64,000 nucleotides of DNA from Mycobacterium colombiense. Lineage in GTDB: Bacteria; Actinomycetota; Actinomycetes; Mycobacteriales; Mycobacteriaceae. A program made the position numbers and the translations under genes. Location of the stretch: contig NZ_QMEU01000001.1 in the NCBI RefSeq assembly GCF_003284975.1, positions 124,001 to 188,000 of the forward strand. Direction: 5' to 3'. The notes beneath the pieces were generated by a model. That model saw nothing but the letters and a program-made list of their open reading frames with translations, did no database searches and had not been told where the DNA came from. Shown here one piece after another: positions 27,791 to 37,627 of the stretch (position 1 is its first letter; each line of letters starts with the position of its first letter).

Positions 27791-27805
27791 GACGAACCTC
27801 CGTTG

Positions 27806-27821
27806 GTTAATTGGCCCTAAC
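27806..27821. promoter_or_regulatory. Candidate TetR operator 1 (GTTA-N8-TAAC)
   Basis: GTTAATTGGCCCTAAC: half-sites GTTA and TAAC separated by 8 bp, the same geometry as the two stronger sites nearby. It lies 5 bp upstream of the tetR ribosome site, suited to autorepression. The weakest of the three; the symmetry outside the core is poor. Confidence 0.5.
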
Positions 27822-27827
27822 GTAGCA

Positions 27828-27849
27828 CGAGTTATTCGCGATTAACTCG
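27828..27849. promoter_or_regulatory. Candidate TetR operator 2
   Basis: CGAGTTA-TTCGCGAT-TAACTCG: a 22-bp palindrome with only one asymmetric base pair, containing GTTA-N8-TAAC. It is centred in the divergent tetR-accD1 region and could serve both promoters. Confidence 0.75.
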
Positions 27850-27906
27850 CGTTTTTCGGTTGGTGCGGTCGTTTCTGGACCGGCAACGACGACGATGGTA
27901 TTCTCC

Positions 27907-27934
27907 CCTTGAGTTAATGAGCATTAACTCAAGG
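27907..27934. promoter_or_regulatory. Candidate TetR operator 3
   Basis: CCTTGAGTTAAT-GAGC-ATTAACTCAAGG: perfect 12-bp arms with a 4-nt centre, containing GTTA-N8-TAAC, 40 bp before the accD1 ATG. A possible -10 (TATTCT, 27899-27904) ends just before it, so bound repressor would cover the accD1 transcription start. Confidence 0.8.
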
Positions 27935-27973
27935 ATTGCCTGACCGCACGACGGCAAGGAGGCTGCTGCGGCG

Positions 27974-29572
27974 ATGGACAACGTGGTGACCTCGCCCGCG
28001 AAGGCCGAGGCGTCGTTCGCCGATGAGCACCGCCGGCTGGTCGGCGAGCTGAACGTCAAGCTGGCCGCGGCGGCGCTGGGCGGTAACGAGCGCGCGCGGG
28101 AACGCCACGTCAGCCGGGGCAAGCTGTTGCCTCGCGAACGGGTGGATCGCCTGCTCGACCCGGGTAGCCCGTTCTTGGAGCTCTCCCCCCTGGCCGCGGA
28201 CGGTATGTACGGCGACGAATCGCCGGGCGCCGGAATCATCACCGGCATCGGCCGGGTGTCGGAGCGCGAGTGCGTGATCGTCGCCAACGACGCGACGGTC
28301 AAGGGCGGCACCTACTACCCGATGACGGTCAAGAAGCATCTGCGCGCCCAGGAGGTGGCGCTGCAGAATCGGCTCCCGTGCATCTACCTGGTGGACTCCG
28401 GGGGTGCGTTCTTGCCGCGGCAGGACGAGGTGTTCCCCGACCGCGAGCATTTCGGTCGCATCTTCTACAACCAGGCGACCATGAGCGCCAAGGAGATTCC
28501 ACAGGTGGCCGCGGTGCTCGGTTCATGCACGGCCGGCGGCGCCTACGTGCCCGCGATGAGCGACGAGGCCGTCATCGTCCGCGAGCAGGGCACGATCTTC
28601 TTGGGGGGTCCGCCCTTGGTCAAGGCGGCGACCGGCGAGATCGTGTCGGCCGAAGACCTCGGCGGTGGTGACCTGCATTCCCGGGTTTCCGGCGTCACCG
28701 ACCACCTCGCCGACGACGACGAACACGCCCTGCGGATCGTGCGTGCGATCGCGGCCACCTTCGGCCCGCGCGGGGCCAGCCCGTGGGAGGTGCGATCCCC
28801 GGTCGCGCCCAAATGCGCGCAGACCGAGCTCTACGACGTGGTGCCGCCCGACCCGCGCGTGCCCTACGACGTGCACGAGGTCATCGTGCGGCTGGTCGAC
28901 GGCGGCGAATTCAGCGAATTCAAGGCCAATTACGGCAAGACCCTGGTGACCGCCTTCGCCCACATCCACGGCCACCCGGTGGGCATCGTGGCCAACAACG
29001 GCGTGTTGTTCAGCGAATCCGCCGTGAAGGGCGCGCATTTCATCGAGCTGTGCGACAAGCGCAAGATCCCGCTGCTGTTCTTGCAGAACATCGCCGGCTT
29101 CATGGTCGGCCGCGATTACGAGGCCGGCGGCATCGCCAAGCACGGCGCCAAGATGGTCACCGCCGTCGCCTGCGCGCGGGTACCCAAGCTGACCGTCGTG
29201 ATCGGTGGTTCCTATGGGGCGGGCAACTATTCGATGTGCGGCCGGGCCTACTCGCCACGCTTCCTGTGGATGTGGCCCAACGCCCGCATCTCGGTGATGG
29301 GCGGTGAACAGGCCGCGTCGGTGCTGGCCACCGTGCGCGGCGAGCAGCTCGCCGGCGCGGGCAAGCCGTGGTCGACCGACGAGGAGGAGGCGTTCAAGGC
29401 GCCCATTCGCGAACAGTACGAGAGTCAGGGCAACCCCTACTACTCCACCGCCCGGCTGTGGGACGACGGGATCATCGATCCCGCCGATACCAGAACCTTT
29501 GTCGGGCTGGCCCTTTCGGTGTGCGCCCAAGCGCCGCTGGAACCGGTCTCCTACGGCGTCTTCCGGATGTGA
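27974..29572 (+). CDS. accD1: Acyl-CoA carboxylase beta subunit (methylcrotonyl-CoA type)
   Basis: Carboxyltransferase subunit that moves CO2 from biotin on AccA1 to 3-methylcrotonyl-CoA in leucine breakdown. 532 residues in two crotonase-fold halves. N-terminal half: [18 protein letters not shown] and [16 protein letters not shown] (acyl-CoA pocket, near 115-155); oxyanion-type loop [18 protein letters not shown] near 180. C-terminal half: biotin-binding region [18 protein letters not shown] near 415. AAGGAGG lies 11 nt before the ATG, a slightly long spacing. In H37Rv, as I recall, fadD35-scoA-scoB lie between the tetR gene and accD1; here accD1 is the first gene. Confidence 0.96.
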   Translation: MDNVVTSPAKAEASFADEHRRLVGELNVKLAAAALGGNERARERHVSRGKLLPRERVDRLLDPGSPFLELSPLAADGMYGDESPGAGIITGIGRVSERECVIVANDATVKGGTYYPMTVKKHLRAQEVALQNRLPCIYLVDSGGAFLPRQDEVFPDREHFGRIFYNQATMSAKEIPQVAAVLGSCTAGGAYVPAMSDEAVIVREQGTIFLGGPPLVKAATGEIVSAEDLGGGDLHSRVSGVTDHLADDDEHALRIVRAIAATFGPRGASPWEVRSPVAPKCAQTELYDVVPPDPRVPYDVHEVIVRLVDGGEFSEFKANYGKTLVTAFAHIHGHPVGIVANNGVLFSESAVKGAHFIELCDKRKIPLLFLQNIAGFMVGRDYEAGGIAKHGAKMVTAVACARVPKLTVVIGGSYGAGNYSMCGRAYSPRFLWMWPNARISVMGGEQAASVLATVRGEQLAGAGKPWSTDEEEAFKAPIREQYESQGNPYYSTARLWDDGIIDPADTRTFVGLALSVCAQAPLEPVSYGVFRM

Positions 29573-31593
29573 GTGCAGTGTTCGAAACCGTTTTGGTGGC
29601 CAACCGGGGCGAGATCGCGGTCCGGGTGATCCGCACCCTGCGCCGACTGGGCATCCGCTCGGTCGCCGTCTACAGCGATCCCGACGACGGCGCGCGCCAC
29701 GTGCTCGAGGCCGACGAGGCGGTGCGACTCGGCCCCGCGGCGGCGCGCGAGAGCTATCTGAACATCGACAGGGTCGTCGAGGCGGCCGTGCGTACCGGAT
29801 CTCAGGCCATCCATCCGGGATACGGATTCCTTTCGGAGAACGCCGATTTCGCCGCCGCCTGCGAACGGGCCGGGGTGGTCTTCCTGGGCCCGCCGGCCCG
29901 GGCGATCCAGGTGATGGGCGACAAGATCACCGCCAAGAACGCCGTCGCCGCCTTCGACGTCCCGGTCGTTCCCGGGGTCGCCCAATCCGGGCTGAGCGAC
30001 GACGAGTTGGTCGCGGCCGCGGACGAGGTCGGATACCCGGTGCTGATCAAACCGTCGGCGGGCGGCGGTGGTAAGGGCATGCGCCTGGTGGAAGAACCGG
30101 GCAGGCTGCGCGAGGCGCTGGTGGGGGCGCGGCGTGAGGCCGCCTCGTCCTTCGGTGACGACACCCTCTTCCTGGAACGATTCGTGTTGCGCCCCAGGCA
30201 CATCGAGGTCCAGGTGCTCGCCGACACGCACGGCAACATCGTGCACCTCGGCGAGCGCGAATGCAGCCTGCAGCGCCGCCACCAGAAGGTCATCGAGGAA
30301 GCGCCGTCGCCGTTGCTTGACGAGGCGACCCGCGCGCGCATCGGGGAGGCCGCCTGCAACACCGCGCGCAGCGTCGACTACGTCGGTGCGGGCACCGTCG
30401 AATTCATCGTCTCCGCGGCCCGACCCGACGAGTTCTTCTTCATGGAGATGAACACCCGCCTGCAGGTCGAGCACCCGGTGACCGAGGCGGTCACCGGGCT
30501 GGACCTGGTCGAGTGGCAGCTACGGGTCGCCGCCGGGGAGAAGCTGGCTTTCGCCCAGGACGACGTCGAATTGCGCGGGCACGCGATCGAGGCACGGGTG
30601 TATGCCGAAGATCCGGCACGGGGATTCCTGCCGACGGGCGGGCGGGTGCTGCAGGTCTTTGAGCCGTCCGGTGACGGCGTGCGGGTGGATTCTTCGCTGC
30701 GGGCGGGCACGCTGGTCGGCAGTGACTACGACCCGATGCTGAGCAAGGTGATCGCCCACGGGACCGACCGCGACGAGGCGCTGACGAAACTCGACCGGGC
30801 ATTGAGCCGGACCGCGATCCTGGGCGTGCAGACCAACATCGAATTCCTGCGGTTTCTGCTCGCCGACGAACGCGTGCGTGCCGGTGACCTGGACACCGCG
30901 CTGCTCGATGAGCGGCTGGCCGACTTCGCTCCGGTGCCGGCCCCCGATGACGTGCTCGCGGCAGCGGGTCTCTACCGGCAATCGGCGTTGGCGTTGCGGG
31001 CTCGCCACTTCGCGGGCAATCCGTGGGCGGCGCCGACGGGTTGGCGGGCCGGCGGCAGCCCCGCACCGGTTCGCACCGACATGCGCACCCCGCTACGCAC
31101 CGAGACGGTGTCGGTGTGGGGGCCACCCGAGGCCGCCGACGTTCGGGTGGGTGGCGGTGAAACATATTCCGCCGCAGCACAAGTCGAGCAATCGCGAATG
31201 AGCGTTACGCTGGACGGGTTGCGCCGCGAATACCACTGGGCCGAAGCCGACCGGCACTTGTGGATCGCCGACGAGCGTGGCACCTGGCACGTGCGTGAGG
31301 CCGAGGAGAACAAGATCCACCGCGCCGCGGGCGCGCAGCGGGCCGAGATCGTCAGTCCGATGCCCGGCAGTGTGATCGCGGTTCAGGCATCCTCGGGCAC
31401 CGACGTTTCCGAAGGCGACGTGGTGGTCGTCGTCGAGGCGATGAAAATGGAACATTCGCTTGCCGCACCGGTTTCCGGACAGGTGGAGGTGCTGGTCTCC
31501 GTCGGCGATCAGGTGACGGTGGACCAGGTGCTGGCCCGGCTGGTGCCCGATCAATCCGGCGCGGCGAACGATTCGAGTGAGGACGCGTCATGA
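29569..31593 (+). CDS. accA1: Biotin-dependent acyl-CoA carboxylase alpha subunit
   Basis: Biotin carboxylase plus biotin carrier subunit of the AccA1-AccD1 complex. 674 residues. Biotin carboxylase domain at 1-450: [16 protein letters not shown] near 10, ATP-grasp glycine loop [13 protein letters not shown] near 163, [17 protein letters not shown] near 290. Linker/BT domain follows, then the C-terminal biotinyl domain with [13 protein letters not shown] near 623, where the Lys is biotinylated. The GTG at 29569 overlaps the accD1 stop by four bases (GTGA), implying translational coupling; a GTG at 29578 is an alternative three codons in. The gene overlaps fadE19 by four bases. Confidence 0.95.
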   Translation: MSAVFETVLVANRGEIAVRVIRTLRRLGIRSVAVYSDPDDGARHVLEADEAVRLGPAAARESYLNIDRVVEAAVRTGSQAIHPGYGFLSENADFAAACERAGVVFLGPPARAIQVMGDKITAKNAVAAFDVPVVPGVAQSGLSDDELVAAADEVGYPVLIKPSAGGGGKGMRLVEEPGRLREALVGARREAASSFGDDTLFLERFVLRPRHIEVQVLADTHGNIVHLGERECSLQRRHQKVIEEAPSPLLDEATRARIGEAACNTARSVDYVGAGTVEFIVSAARPDEFFFMEMNTRLQVEHPVTEAVTGLDLVEWQLRVAAGEKLAFAQDDVELRGHAIEARVYAEDPARGFLPTGGRVLQVFEPSGDGVRVDSSLRAGTLVGSDYDPMLSKVIAHGTDRDEALTKLDRALSRTAILGVQTNIEFLRFLLADERVRAGDLDTALLDERLADFAPVPAPDDVLAAAGLYRQSALALRARHFAGNPWAAPTGWRAGGSPAPVRTDMRTPLRTETVSVWGPPEAADVRVGGGETYSAAAQVEQSRMSVTLDGLRREYHWAEADRHLWIADERGTWHVREAEENKIHRAAGAQRAEIVSPMPGSVIAVQASSGTDVSEGDVVVVVEAMKMEHSLAAPVSGQVEVLVSVGDQVTVDQVLARLVPDQSGAANDSSEDAS

Positions 31594-32756
31594 CCACATC
31601 CATTACCGCGGGGACCCTACCCAAGGAATACCAGGACCTGCGGGACACGGTCGCCGAGTTCGCGCGCACCGTCGTCGCGCCGGTATCGGCCAAACACGAT
31701 GAGGAACACAGCTTCCCGTACGAGGTCGTCGCCAAGATGGGGGAGATGGGCCTGTTCGGGTTGCCGTTCCCCGAGGAATACGGCGGCATGGGCGGCGACT
31801 ACTTCGCGCTGTCGCTGGCGCTCGAGGAGCTCGGCAAGGTCGACCAGTCGGTGGCGATCACCCTGGAGGCCGGCGCCAGCCTGGGCGCGATGCCCATTTA
31901 CCGGTTCGGCACCGAAGAGCAGAAGCAGAAGTGGCTGCCGGACCTGACCGCCGGCCGGGCGCTGGCCGGCTTCGGGCTCACCGAACCCGGGGCGGGCTCG
32001 GACGCGGGAGGCACCCGCACGACCGCCCGGCTCGACAACGGCGAGTGGGTGATCAACGGCAGCAAGCAATTCATCACCAACTCCGGCACCGACATCACCT
32101 CACTGGTCACCGTCACCGCCGTCACCGGAACCAACGCGAACGGCAAAAAAGAGATCTCGTCGATCATCGTGCCCAGCGGCACACCCGGATTCACCGTCGA
32201 ACCGGTGTACAGCAAGGTCGGCTGGAACGCGTCGGACACCCACCCGTTGAGCTTCGACGACGCCCGCGTCCCGCAGGAGAACCTGTTGGGTGTGCGCGGC
32301 ACCGGCTACGCCGGTTTCCTGTCGATCCTGGACGAGGGCCGCATCGCGATCGCCGCGCTGGCGACCGGGGCGGCGCAGGGGTGCGTGGACGAAAGCGTCA
32401 AGTACGCCAAGGAACGGCAGGCCTTCGGCCAGCCGATCGGCGCCTACCAGGCGATCAGCTTCAAGATCGCCCGGATGGAGGCGCGCGCCCACGTGGCCCG
32501 CACGGCCTACTATGATGCGGCGGCAAAGATGTTGGCGGGCAAGTCTTTTAAGAAGGAGGCGGCAATCGCGAAGATGATCGCCTCGGAAGCCGCGATGGAC
32601 AACGCCCGCGACGCCACGCAGATTCACGGCGGCTACGGTTTCATGAACGAATATCCGGTCGCCCGCCACTACCGCGACAGCAAGATCCTCGAAATCGGTG
32701 AAGGGACTACCGAAGTGCAGCTGATGCTCATCGCACGATCGCTGGGACTGTCATGA
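31590..32756 (+). CDS. fadE19: Acyl-CoA dehydrogenase FadE19 (isovaleryl-/branched-chain type)
   Basis: FAD enzyme that introduces the alpha-beta double bond into branched short-chain acyl-CoAs from leucine or isoleucine. 388 residues, the usual length. Signatures: [20 protein letters not shown] near 128-147 (acyl-CoA DH signature 1), the substrate-loop segment [20 protein letters not shown] near 245-265, and [20 protein letters not shown] near 350-370 (signature 2). The position in the operon between the carboxylase and MaoC genes supports the branched-chain role. The start ATG overlaps the accA1 stop (ATGA), and the 3' end overlaps the MaoC gene in the same way. Confidence 0.95.
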   Translation: MTTSITAGTLPKEYQDLRDTVAEFARTVVAPVSAKHDEEHSFPYEVVAKMGEMGLFGLPFPEEYGGMGGDYFALSLALEELGKVDQSVAITLEAGASLGAMPIYRFGTEEQKQKWLPDLTAGRALAGFGLTEPGAGSDAGGTRTTARLDNGEWVINGSKQFITNSGTDITSLVTVTAVTGTNANGKKEISSIIVPSGTPGFTVEPVYSKVGWNASDTHPLSFDDARVPQENLLGVRGTGYAGFLSILDEGRIAIAALATGAAQGCVDESVKYAKERQAFGQPIGAYQAISFKIARMEARAHVARTAYYDAAAKMLAGKSFKKEAAIAKMIASEAAMDNARDATQIHGGYGFMNEYPVARHYRDSKILEIGEGTTEVQLMLIARSLGLS

Positions 32757-33253
32757 GCGAACCGGCCAAATCGGTTGTCCAGCGGGGCTTGTGGTTTGAA
32801 GAGTTCGAGATCGGCACCAGCTACCTGCATCGGCCCGGCCGCACGATCACCGAGGCCGACAACGTCTTGTTCACCACGCTCACCATGAACACCCAGTCGC
32901 TGCACCTGGACGCGGCCTGGGCGGCCGAGCAGCCGGGCTTTCGCGGCGAGCGGCTGGTGAATTCCATGTTCACCCTGTCCACCCTGGTGGGCCTGTCGGT
33001 GTCGCAGCTGACGCTCGGCACCATCGTGGCCAACCTCGGCTTCTCCGAGGTGTCGTTCCCCAAGCCCGTCTTCCACGGCGACACCCTCTACGCGGAAACC
33101 GTCTGCACGGCCAAGCGGGAATCCAAGAGCCGGCCCGGCGAAGGCATCGTCACCCTCGAGCACACCGGACGCAACCAGGACGGCGACGTCGTCGCGCGGG
33201 CGGTGCGCACCACGCTGGTGCAGAAGCGCCCTGCCGGCCAGGAGGTCAAGTGA
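32753..33253 (+). CDS. MaoC-like hydratase
   Basis: 166 residues, hot-dog fold of the (R)-specific enoyl-CoA hydratase/MaoC type (Rv2499c position). The dehydratase motif region is [24 protein letters not shown] near 27-50, matching the D/N-x5-H catalytic pattern (Asn then His). It probably hydrates a branched enoyl-CoA or 3-methylglutaconyl-CoA, so that the CitE-type lyase downstream can cleave the hydroxyacyl-CoA. That step assignment is inferred from operon order. It overlaps fadE19 by 4 nt and the citE-like gene by 4 nt. Confidence 0.9.
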   Translation: MSEPAKSVVQRGLWFEEFEIGTSYLHRPGRTITEADNVLFTTLTMNTQSLHLDAAWAAEQPGFRGERLVNSMFTLSTLVGLSVSQLTLGTIVANLGFSEVSFPKPVFHGDTLYAETVCTAKRESKSRPGEGIVTLEHTGRNQDGDVVARAVRTTLVQKRPAGQEVK

Positions 33254-34071
33254 ACCTGCACGCCGCCGGCCCCGGATGGTTGTTCTGCCCGGCCGACCGT
33301 CCCGAGCGTTTCGCCAAGGCCGCCGCTGCCGCCGACGTGGTGATCCTCGACCTCGAGGACGGCGTGGCCGAAGCGGATAAACCCGCGGCGCGCAAGGCGC
33401 TGCAGGAGACGCCGCTGGACCCCGAGCGCACCGTCGTGCGGGTCAACGCCGCCGACACCGCGGAATACCCGCTGGACCTCGAAGCCCTGGCCGGCACCGC
33501 CTACACCACGGTAATGCTGTCCAAGACGGAGTCGGCCGCGCAGGTGACGGCGCTGGCGCCCCGCGATGTGATCGCGCTGCTGGAGACGCCGCGCGGTGCG
33601 GTGTTCGCCACCGAGATCGCGGCGGCACCGGGCACCGTCGCGCTGATGTGGGGCGCCGAGGATCTGGTCGCCACGCTCGGCGGTAGCTCCAGCCGTAAGG
33701 CCGACGGCACCTACCGCGACGTCGCGCATCACGTGCGGTCGACGGCCCTGCTCACGGCGTCCACCTTCGGTCGGGTCGCGCTCGACGCCGTGCACCTCGA
33801 CATTCGTGACCTCGATGGCCTGCGGGCCGAGGCCGAGGACGCCGTCGCGCTGGGTTTCGCCGGGACGGTGTGCATTCACCCGAGCCAGATTCCGGTGGTG
33901 CGCGGGGCGTACCGCCCCAGCGAGGAGCGGCTGGACTGGGCGCGGCGGGTGCTGACGGCGGCGCGGTCCGAACGCGGCGTCTTCGCGTTCGAGGGACAGA
34001 TGGTCGACTCTCCGGTGCTCAAGCATGCGCACATGACGTTGCGCAGGGCGGGCGAGTCCGTCCCCGACTGA
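33250..34071 (+). CDS. citE: CitE-like beta-hydroxyacyl-CoA lyase
   Basis: 273 residues, HpcH/HpaI-CitE TIM-barrel family. Mg-binding and substrate motifs: [11 protein letters not shown] near 15-25, [14 protein letters not shown] near 33-46 (acidic ligand and substrate contacts), [16 protein letters not shown] near 98 and [13 protein letters not shown] near 135. The M. tuberculosis orthologue Rv2498c was reported to cleave (R)-HMG-CoA and citramalyl-CoA, linking leucine catabolism with itaconate disposal, and it lacks citrate lyase partners. The same is true here: no citD or citF is adjacent. The GTG start overlaps the MaoC gene stop (GTGA). Confidence 0.93.
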   Translation: MNLHAAGPGWLFCPADRPERFAKAAAAADVVILDLEDGVAEADKPAARKALQETPLDPERTVVRVNAADTAEYPLDLEALAGTAYTTVMLSKTESAAQVTALAPRDVIALLETPRGAVFATEIAAAPGTVALMWGAEDLVATLGGSSSRKADGTYRDVAHHVRSTALLTASTFGRVALDAVHLDIRDLDGLRAEAEDAVALGFAGTVCIHPSQIPVVRGAYRPSEERLDWARRVLTAARSERGVFAFEGQMVDSPVLKHAHMTLRRAGESVPD

Positions 34072-34242
34072 CGGCTCCGCGAACGCGTCGGCGTGGCGCG
34101 ACACGTTGTGCCGTCGTCGCAATCAACGCGTTCTCTTCTCGTTCGAGCGCATAATGGTGGGTACGTCAGTGTCGCGGCGAGCGAAGCCTTTCGTGTAGCT
34201 GGCGATCGACTCCCGCTCGCGGTGGACCCCGGCTGACCGTTT

Positions 34243-34284
34243 GCCGGGACCCGCCGTGGCTCACCGGGCCACGCGGCACCCGGC
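34243..34284 (+). promoter_or_regulatory. Stable hairpin abutting the bkdA ribosome-binding site
   Basis: GCCGGG..CCGC.GTGG pairs with CCAC.GCGG..CCCGGC around a CTCACCGGG loop: 14 pairs with an internal 2x2 mismatch and one bulge. It ends one base before the GAGGGAGG ribosome site of bkdA (34285-34292). The preceding gap (34072-34242) also has CATAAT at 34150-34155, a possible -10 for a separate bkd promoter. Confidence 0.55.
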
Positions 34285-34296
34285 GAGGGAGGCGGT

Positions 34297-35388
34297 GTGG
34301 CGCAAATGTCTTCGGTGCCGATGACTGTCGAGCTGGAACCGGTGCAACTCGTCGCTCCCGATGGCACACCGACGCCCGAACACCGCTACAGCCGTGAGCT
34401 TCCCGTGGAGACGCTGAGCTGGCTCTACGAGATGATGGTGGTCACCCGCGAGCTGGACGGCGAATTCGTCAACCTCAAGCGGCAGGGGGAGCTGGGGCTG
34501 TTCGCGTCCTGCCGTGGTCAGGAAGCCGCTCAGGTTGGCGCCACGGCGTGCCTGCGCAAGACGGATTGGTTGTTCCCCCAATATCGGGAGCTCGGCGCGT
34601 TTTTGGTGCGCGGCATCCCGCCGGGGCATGTCGGCGCGGCGTGGCGCGGAACGTGGCACGGCGGCATCGAGTTCACCAAGAAATGCTGTGCCCCCCTGTC
34701 GATTCCGATCGGCACCCAGACCCTGCATGCCGTGGGCGCGGCCATGGCCGCCCAACGCCTCGGTGAGGATTCGGTGACGGTGGCCTTCCTCGGCGACGGC
34801 GCCACCAGCGTGGGAGACGTGCACGAGGCGTTGAACTTCGCGGCGGTGTTCGCCACGCCCTGCCTGTTCTTCGTGCAGAACAATCAGTGGGCGATCTCGA
34901 TGCCGATATCCCGGCAGACCGCGGCACCCTCGCTGGCGCACAAGGCGATTGGTTACGGGATGCCCGGAATCCGGGTGGACGGCAACGACGTTTTGGCCTG
35001 CTACGCGGTGACCGCCGAGGCCGCCGCCCGAGCCCGGGCCGGCGGTGGGCCGACGTTGATCGAGGCGGTCACCTACCGCCTGGCCCCGCACACCACATCC
35101 GACGATCCGAGTCGATACCGGACGCAAGAGGAAGTGGATCGCTGGGCGGCGCTGGAACCGATCGCGCGGTACCGCAGCTACCTGCAGGGCCAGGGCCTGT
35201 GGTCGAACCGGTTGGGGGAACGCGTCGCGGCGCGCGCCAAGCGGATGCGGACCGAATTGCGCGACGCGGTAGTCGACGCGCCCGACTTCGACATCGACGA
35301 GGTGTTCACCTCGGTGTACGCCGAGATCACACCGGGGCTAGAGGCACAGCGCCAGCAGCTGCGGGCCGAACTCGACCGAAGCGATTGA
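34297..35388 (+). CDS. bkdA: Branched-chain 2-oxoacid dehydrogenase E1 alpha
   Basis: Thiamine-diphosphate-dependent decarboxylase subunit of the branched-chain 2-oxoacid dehydrogenase complex, which commits Leu/Ile/Val oxoacids to acyl-CoAs. 363 residues. The ThDP/Mg motif is LGDGATSVGDVHEALNFAAV near 165-184, closing with NNQWAISMP near 196. The regulatory/active-site loop region HTTSDDPSRYRT near 268 corresponds to the phosphorylation loop of eukaryotic homologues. The GTG at 34297 sits about 5 nt after GGGAGG. The E1 beta gene starts 9 nt after the stop. Annotated as pdhA in older M. tuberculosis listings (Rv2497c). Confidence 0.94.
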   Translation: MAQMSSVPMTVELEPVQLVAPDGTPTPEHRYSRELPVETLSWLYEMMVVTRELDGEFVNLKRQGELGLFASCRGQEAAQVGATACLRKTDWLFPQYRELGAFLVRGIPPGHVGAAWRGTWHGGIEFTKKCCAPLSIPIGTQTLHAVGAAMAAQRLGEDSVTVAFLGDGATSVGDVHEALNFAAVFATPCLFFVQNNQWAISMPISRQTAAPSLAHKAIGYGMPGIRVDGNDVLACYAVTAEAAARARAGGGPTLIEAVTYRLAPHTTSDDPSRYRTQEEVDRWAALEPIARYRSYLQGQGLWSNRLGERVAARAKRMRTELRDAVVDAPDFDIDEVFTSVYAEITPGLEAQRQQLRAELDRSD

Positions 35389-35397
35389 GAGGCATCC

Positions 35398-36453
35398 ATG
35401 ACTCAGCTCGCTGATCGCCCGGCCGGCCACGACGAGACGCTCACCGCGGCAGTAGAAAACGTCGTGCTGGGCGCGCAGTCGCTGACTATGGTGCAGGCGC
35501 TAAACCGCGCCCTGCACGACGCCATGGCCGCCGACGATCGGGTGCTGGTGTTCGGCGAAGACGTCTCGGTCGAGGGCGGGGTGTTTCGGGTCACCGAGGG
35601 GCTGGCCGCGGCGTTCGGTGAAGTCCGCTGCTTCGACACGCCCCTCGCCGAGTCGGCCATCATCGGGATCGCGGTGGGGCTGGCGTTGCGCGGCTTCGTG
35701 CCGGTACCCGAGATCCAGTTCGACGGGTTCTCCTACCCGGCCTTCGATCAGGTGGTCAGCCACCTCGCGAAGTACCGCACCCGCACCCGCGGCGAAATCA
35801 ACATGCCGGTGACGGTGCGCATCCCGTCGTTCGGGGGAATCGGTGCCGCCGAACATCATTCGGACTCGACCGAGTCGTATTGGGCCCATACCGCCGGCTT
35901 GAAAGTGGTGGTACCTTCCAGCCCCGCCGACGCCTATTGGCTACTGCGGCACGCGATCGTCTGCCCGGACCCGGTCATGTACTTGGAGCCCAAGCGCCGC
36001 TACCAGGGTCGCGGCCTGGTTGACGTCACCCGGCCCGAACCACCGATCGGACGCGCGATGGTGCGCCGGCCGGGCACCGACGTAACCGTCGTGACGTACG
36101 GCAGCCTGGTCGGCACGGCCGTCGGAGCCGCCGAACAGGCTCAGCGCCAACGCGGTTGGAGCCTGGATGTCATCGATCTGCGCTCGCTGGTGCCGCTGGA
36201 CTTCGATACTGTCGCCGCGTCGATTCACCGGACCGGACGCTGCGTGGTGATGCACGAGGGCCCGCGAAGCCTGGGGTACGGGGCCGGCCTGGCGGCCCGA
36301 ATCCAGGAGGAGTTGTTCTACGAGCTGGAGGCCCCGGTGCTGCGCGCGTGCGGGTTTGACACCCCGTACCCGCCGGCGCGGCTGGAGAAGTGGTGGTTGC
36401 CCGGACCCGACCGGCTGCTCGATTGCGTCGAGCGTATGCTGGGGCAGCCATGA
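35398..36453 (+). CDS. bkdB: Branched-chain 2-oxoacid dehydrogenase E1 beta
   Basis: Pairs with BkdA to form the E1 alpha2beta2 decarboxylase. 351 residues, with a pyrimidine-binding domain near 25-200 ([56 protein letters not shown]) and a C-terminal transketolase domain ([36 protein letters not shown]). The N-terminus is extended by about 25 residues before the conserved [17 protein letters not shown] lies upstream of the ATG, and the stop overlaps bkdC by four bases, so E1 beta and E2 are probably coupled in translation. Confidence 0.94.
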   Translation: MTQLADRPAGHDETLTAAVENVVLGAQSLTMVQALNRALHDAMAADDRVLVFGEDVSVEGGVFRVTEGLAAAFGEVRCFDTPLAESAIIGIAVGLALRGFVPVPEIQFDGFSYPAFDQVVSHLAKYRTRTRGEINMPVTVRIPSFGGIGAAEHHSDSTESYWAHTAGLKVVVPSSPADAYWLLRHAIVCPDPVMYLEPKRRYQGRGLVDVTRPEPPIGRAMVRRPGTDVTVVTYGSLVGTAVGAAEQAQRQRGWSLDVIDLRSLVPLDFDTVAASIHRTGRCVVMHEGPRSLGYGAGLAARIQEELFYELEAPVLRACGFDTPYPPARLEKWWLPGPDRLLDCVERMLGQP

Positions 36454-37619
36454 ACGACGAGCGGGTCAAGTCGTTTCGGGTCCCCGACCTCGGGGAGGGG
36501 CTAGAAGAAACCACCGTGGCGCAGTGGCATGTGGTGGTGGGCGAGGACGTCGACCTCAACCAGGTGCTGTGCACGGTGGAGACGGCCAAGGCCGAAGTGG
36601 AGATCCCCAGCCCGTACGCGGGTCGCGTCGTCGAAAGGAACGGCGCCGAAGGCGATGTGCTCAACGTCGGGGCGGTGCTGGTGCGGATCGACACAGCGCC
36701 GCTGCGCGGTGAGTCGCCGGCCAGCGAGACGGCGCCACCGACGTTGGTCGGTTATGGCGCCGACTCCGGCATCGACATCAGCCGGCGCACCACCCGTCCG
36801 CTGGCCGCGCCTGCAGTGCGCAAGCTGGCCAAAGAGCTGATGGTGGATCTCAACTCGGTGCAGGGTGGCGCGGGCGCCATCATCACCCGGGAGGATGTGC
36901 TGGCGGCGGCCGGCGGGAACGGCCATGGCGCCCATGTGCGGCCCGTCCAGGGTGTGCAGGCCCGGATGGCGGAGAAAATGACGCTGTCGCACAAGGAGAT
37001 TCCACCGGCGAAGGTCGGTGTCGAGGTCGACTGCGCCGAGCTGCTGCGGCTGTCCGACCGGTTCCGCGCGGAGCAGGAGACCATCACACCCTTCGTCCTC
37101 ACGTTGCGCTTGCTGGTCATCGCGTTGCGGCACAATGAGATGTTGAATGCGACCTGGGTGGGCTCGGCGCAGGGACCGCGGGTGCGCGTCGAGCACCGTG
37201 TGCACCTGGGGATCGCCGCGGCCACCCAGCGTGGGTTACTGGTCCCGGTGATCGCCGATGCCCACGCGATGACGACCCGTGAACTGGCAAGCAGGGCGGC
37301 CCAATTGATTGCCGGCGCGCGTGCCGGCAGCCTGGGGCCGGGGGAGCTACGCGGCTCGACGTTCACCGTGACGAACTTCGGGGCGCTGGGCGTGGACGAC
37401 GGGGTGCCGGTGATCAACCATCCCGAAGCCGCCATCCTCGGCATCGGAGCGATCAAGCCCCGGCCCGTCGTCCGGGGTGGCGAGATCGTGGCGCGCCCGA
37501 CGACGTCGTTGACATGTGTGTTCGACCATCGCATCGCCGACGGCGCGCAAGCCGCCCAATTCGTCTGCGAGCTAAGAGATCTCATCGAGGCACCGGAAAC
37601 CGCGTTGCTCGACCTGTGA
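36450..37619 (+). CDS. bkdC: Branched-chain 2-oxoacid dehydrogenase E2 (dihydrolipoyl acyltransferase)
   Basis: Lipoylated core of the Bkd complex. 389 residues: one lipoyl domain (about 5-85) with lipoate-attachment Lys in [13 protein letters not shown] near 47; a short peripheral-subunit-binding domain near 120-155 ([18 protein letters not shown]); catalytic acyltransferase domain from about 170, with the CAT-type active site [17 protein letters not shown] near 355-371 (HxxxDG). No E3 gene follows; mycobacteria share Lpd with other complexes. The ATG at 36450 overlaps the bkdB stop (ATGA); the longer frame upstream is inside bkdB. The chain is about as long as M. tuberculosis BkdC. Confidence 0.95.
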   Translation: MNDERVKSFRVPDLGEGLEETTVAQWHVVVGEDVDLNQVLCTVETAKAEVEIPSPYAGRVVERNGAEGDVLNVGAVLVRIDTAPLRGESPASETAPPTLVGYGADSGIDISRRTTRPLAAPAVRKLAKELMVDLNSVQGGAGAIITREDVLAAAGGNGHGAHVRPVQGVQARMAEKMTLSHKEIPPAKVGVEVDCAELLRLSDRFRAEQETITPFVLTLRLLVIALRHNEMLNATWVGSAQGPRVRVEHRVHLGIAAATQRGLLVPVIADAHAMTTRELASRAAQLIAGARAGSLGPGELRGSTFTVTNFGALGVDDGVPVINHPEAAILGIGAIKPRPVVRGGEIVARPTTSLTCVFDHRIADGAQAAQFVCELRDLIEAPETALLDL

Positions 37620-37627
37620 GCGCCGGG

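Noticed and set aside
33250..34071. Citrate lyase beta subunit function
   Set aside because: No citD/citF partners; family members in mycobacteria act as stand-alone hydroxyacyl-CoA lyases, so the name citE is kept only as a label.
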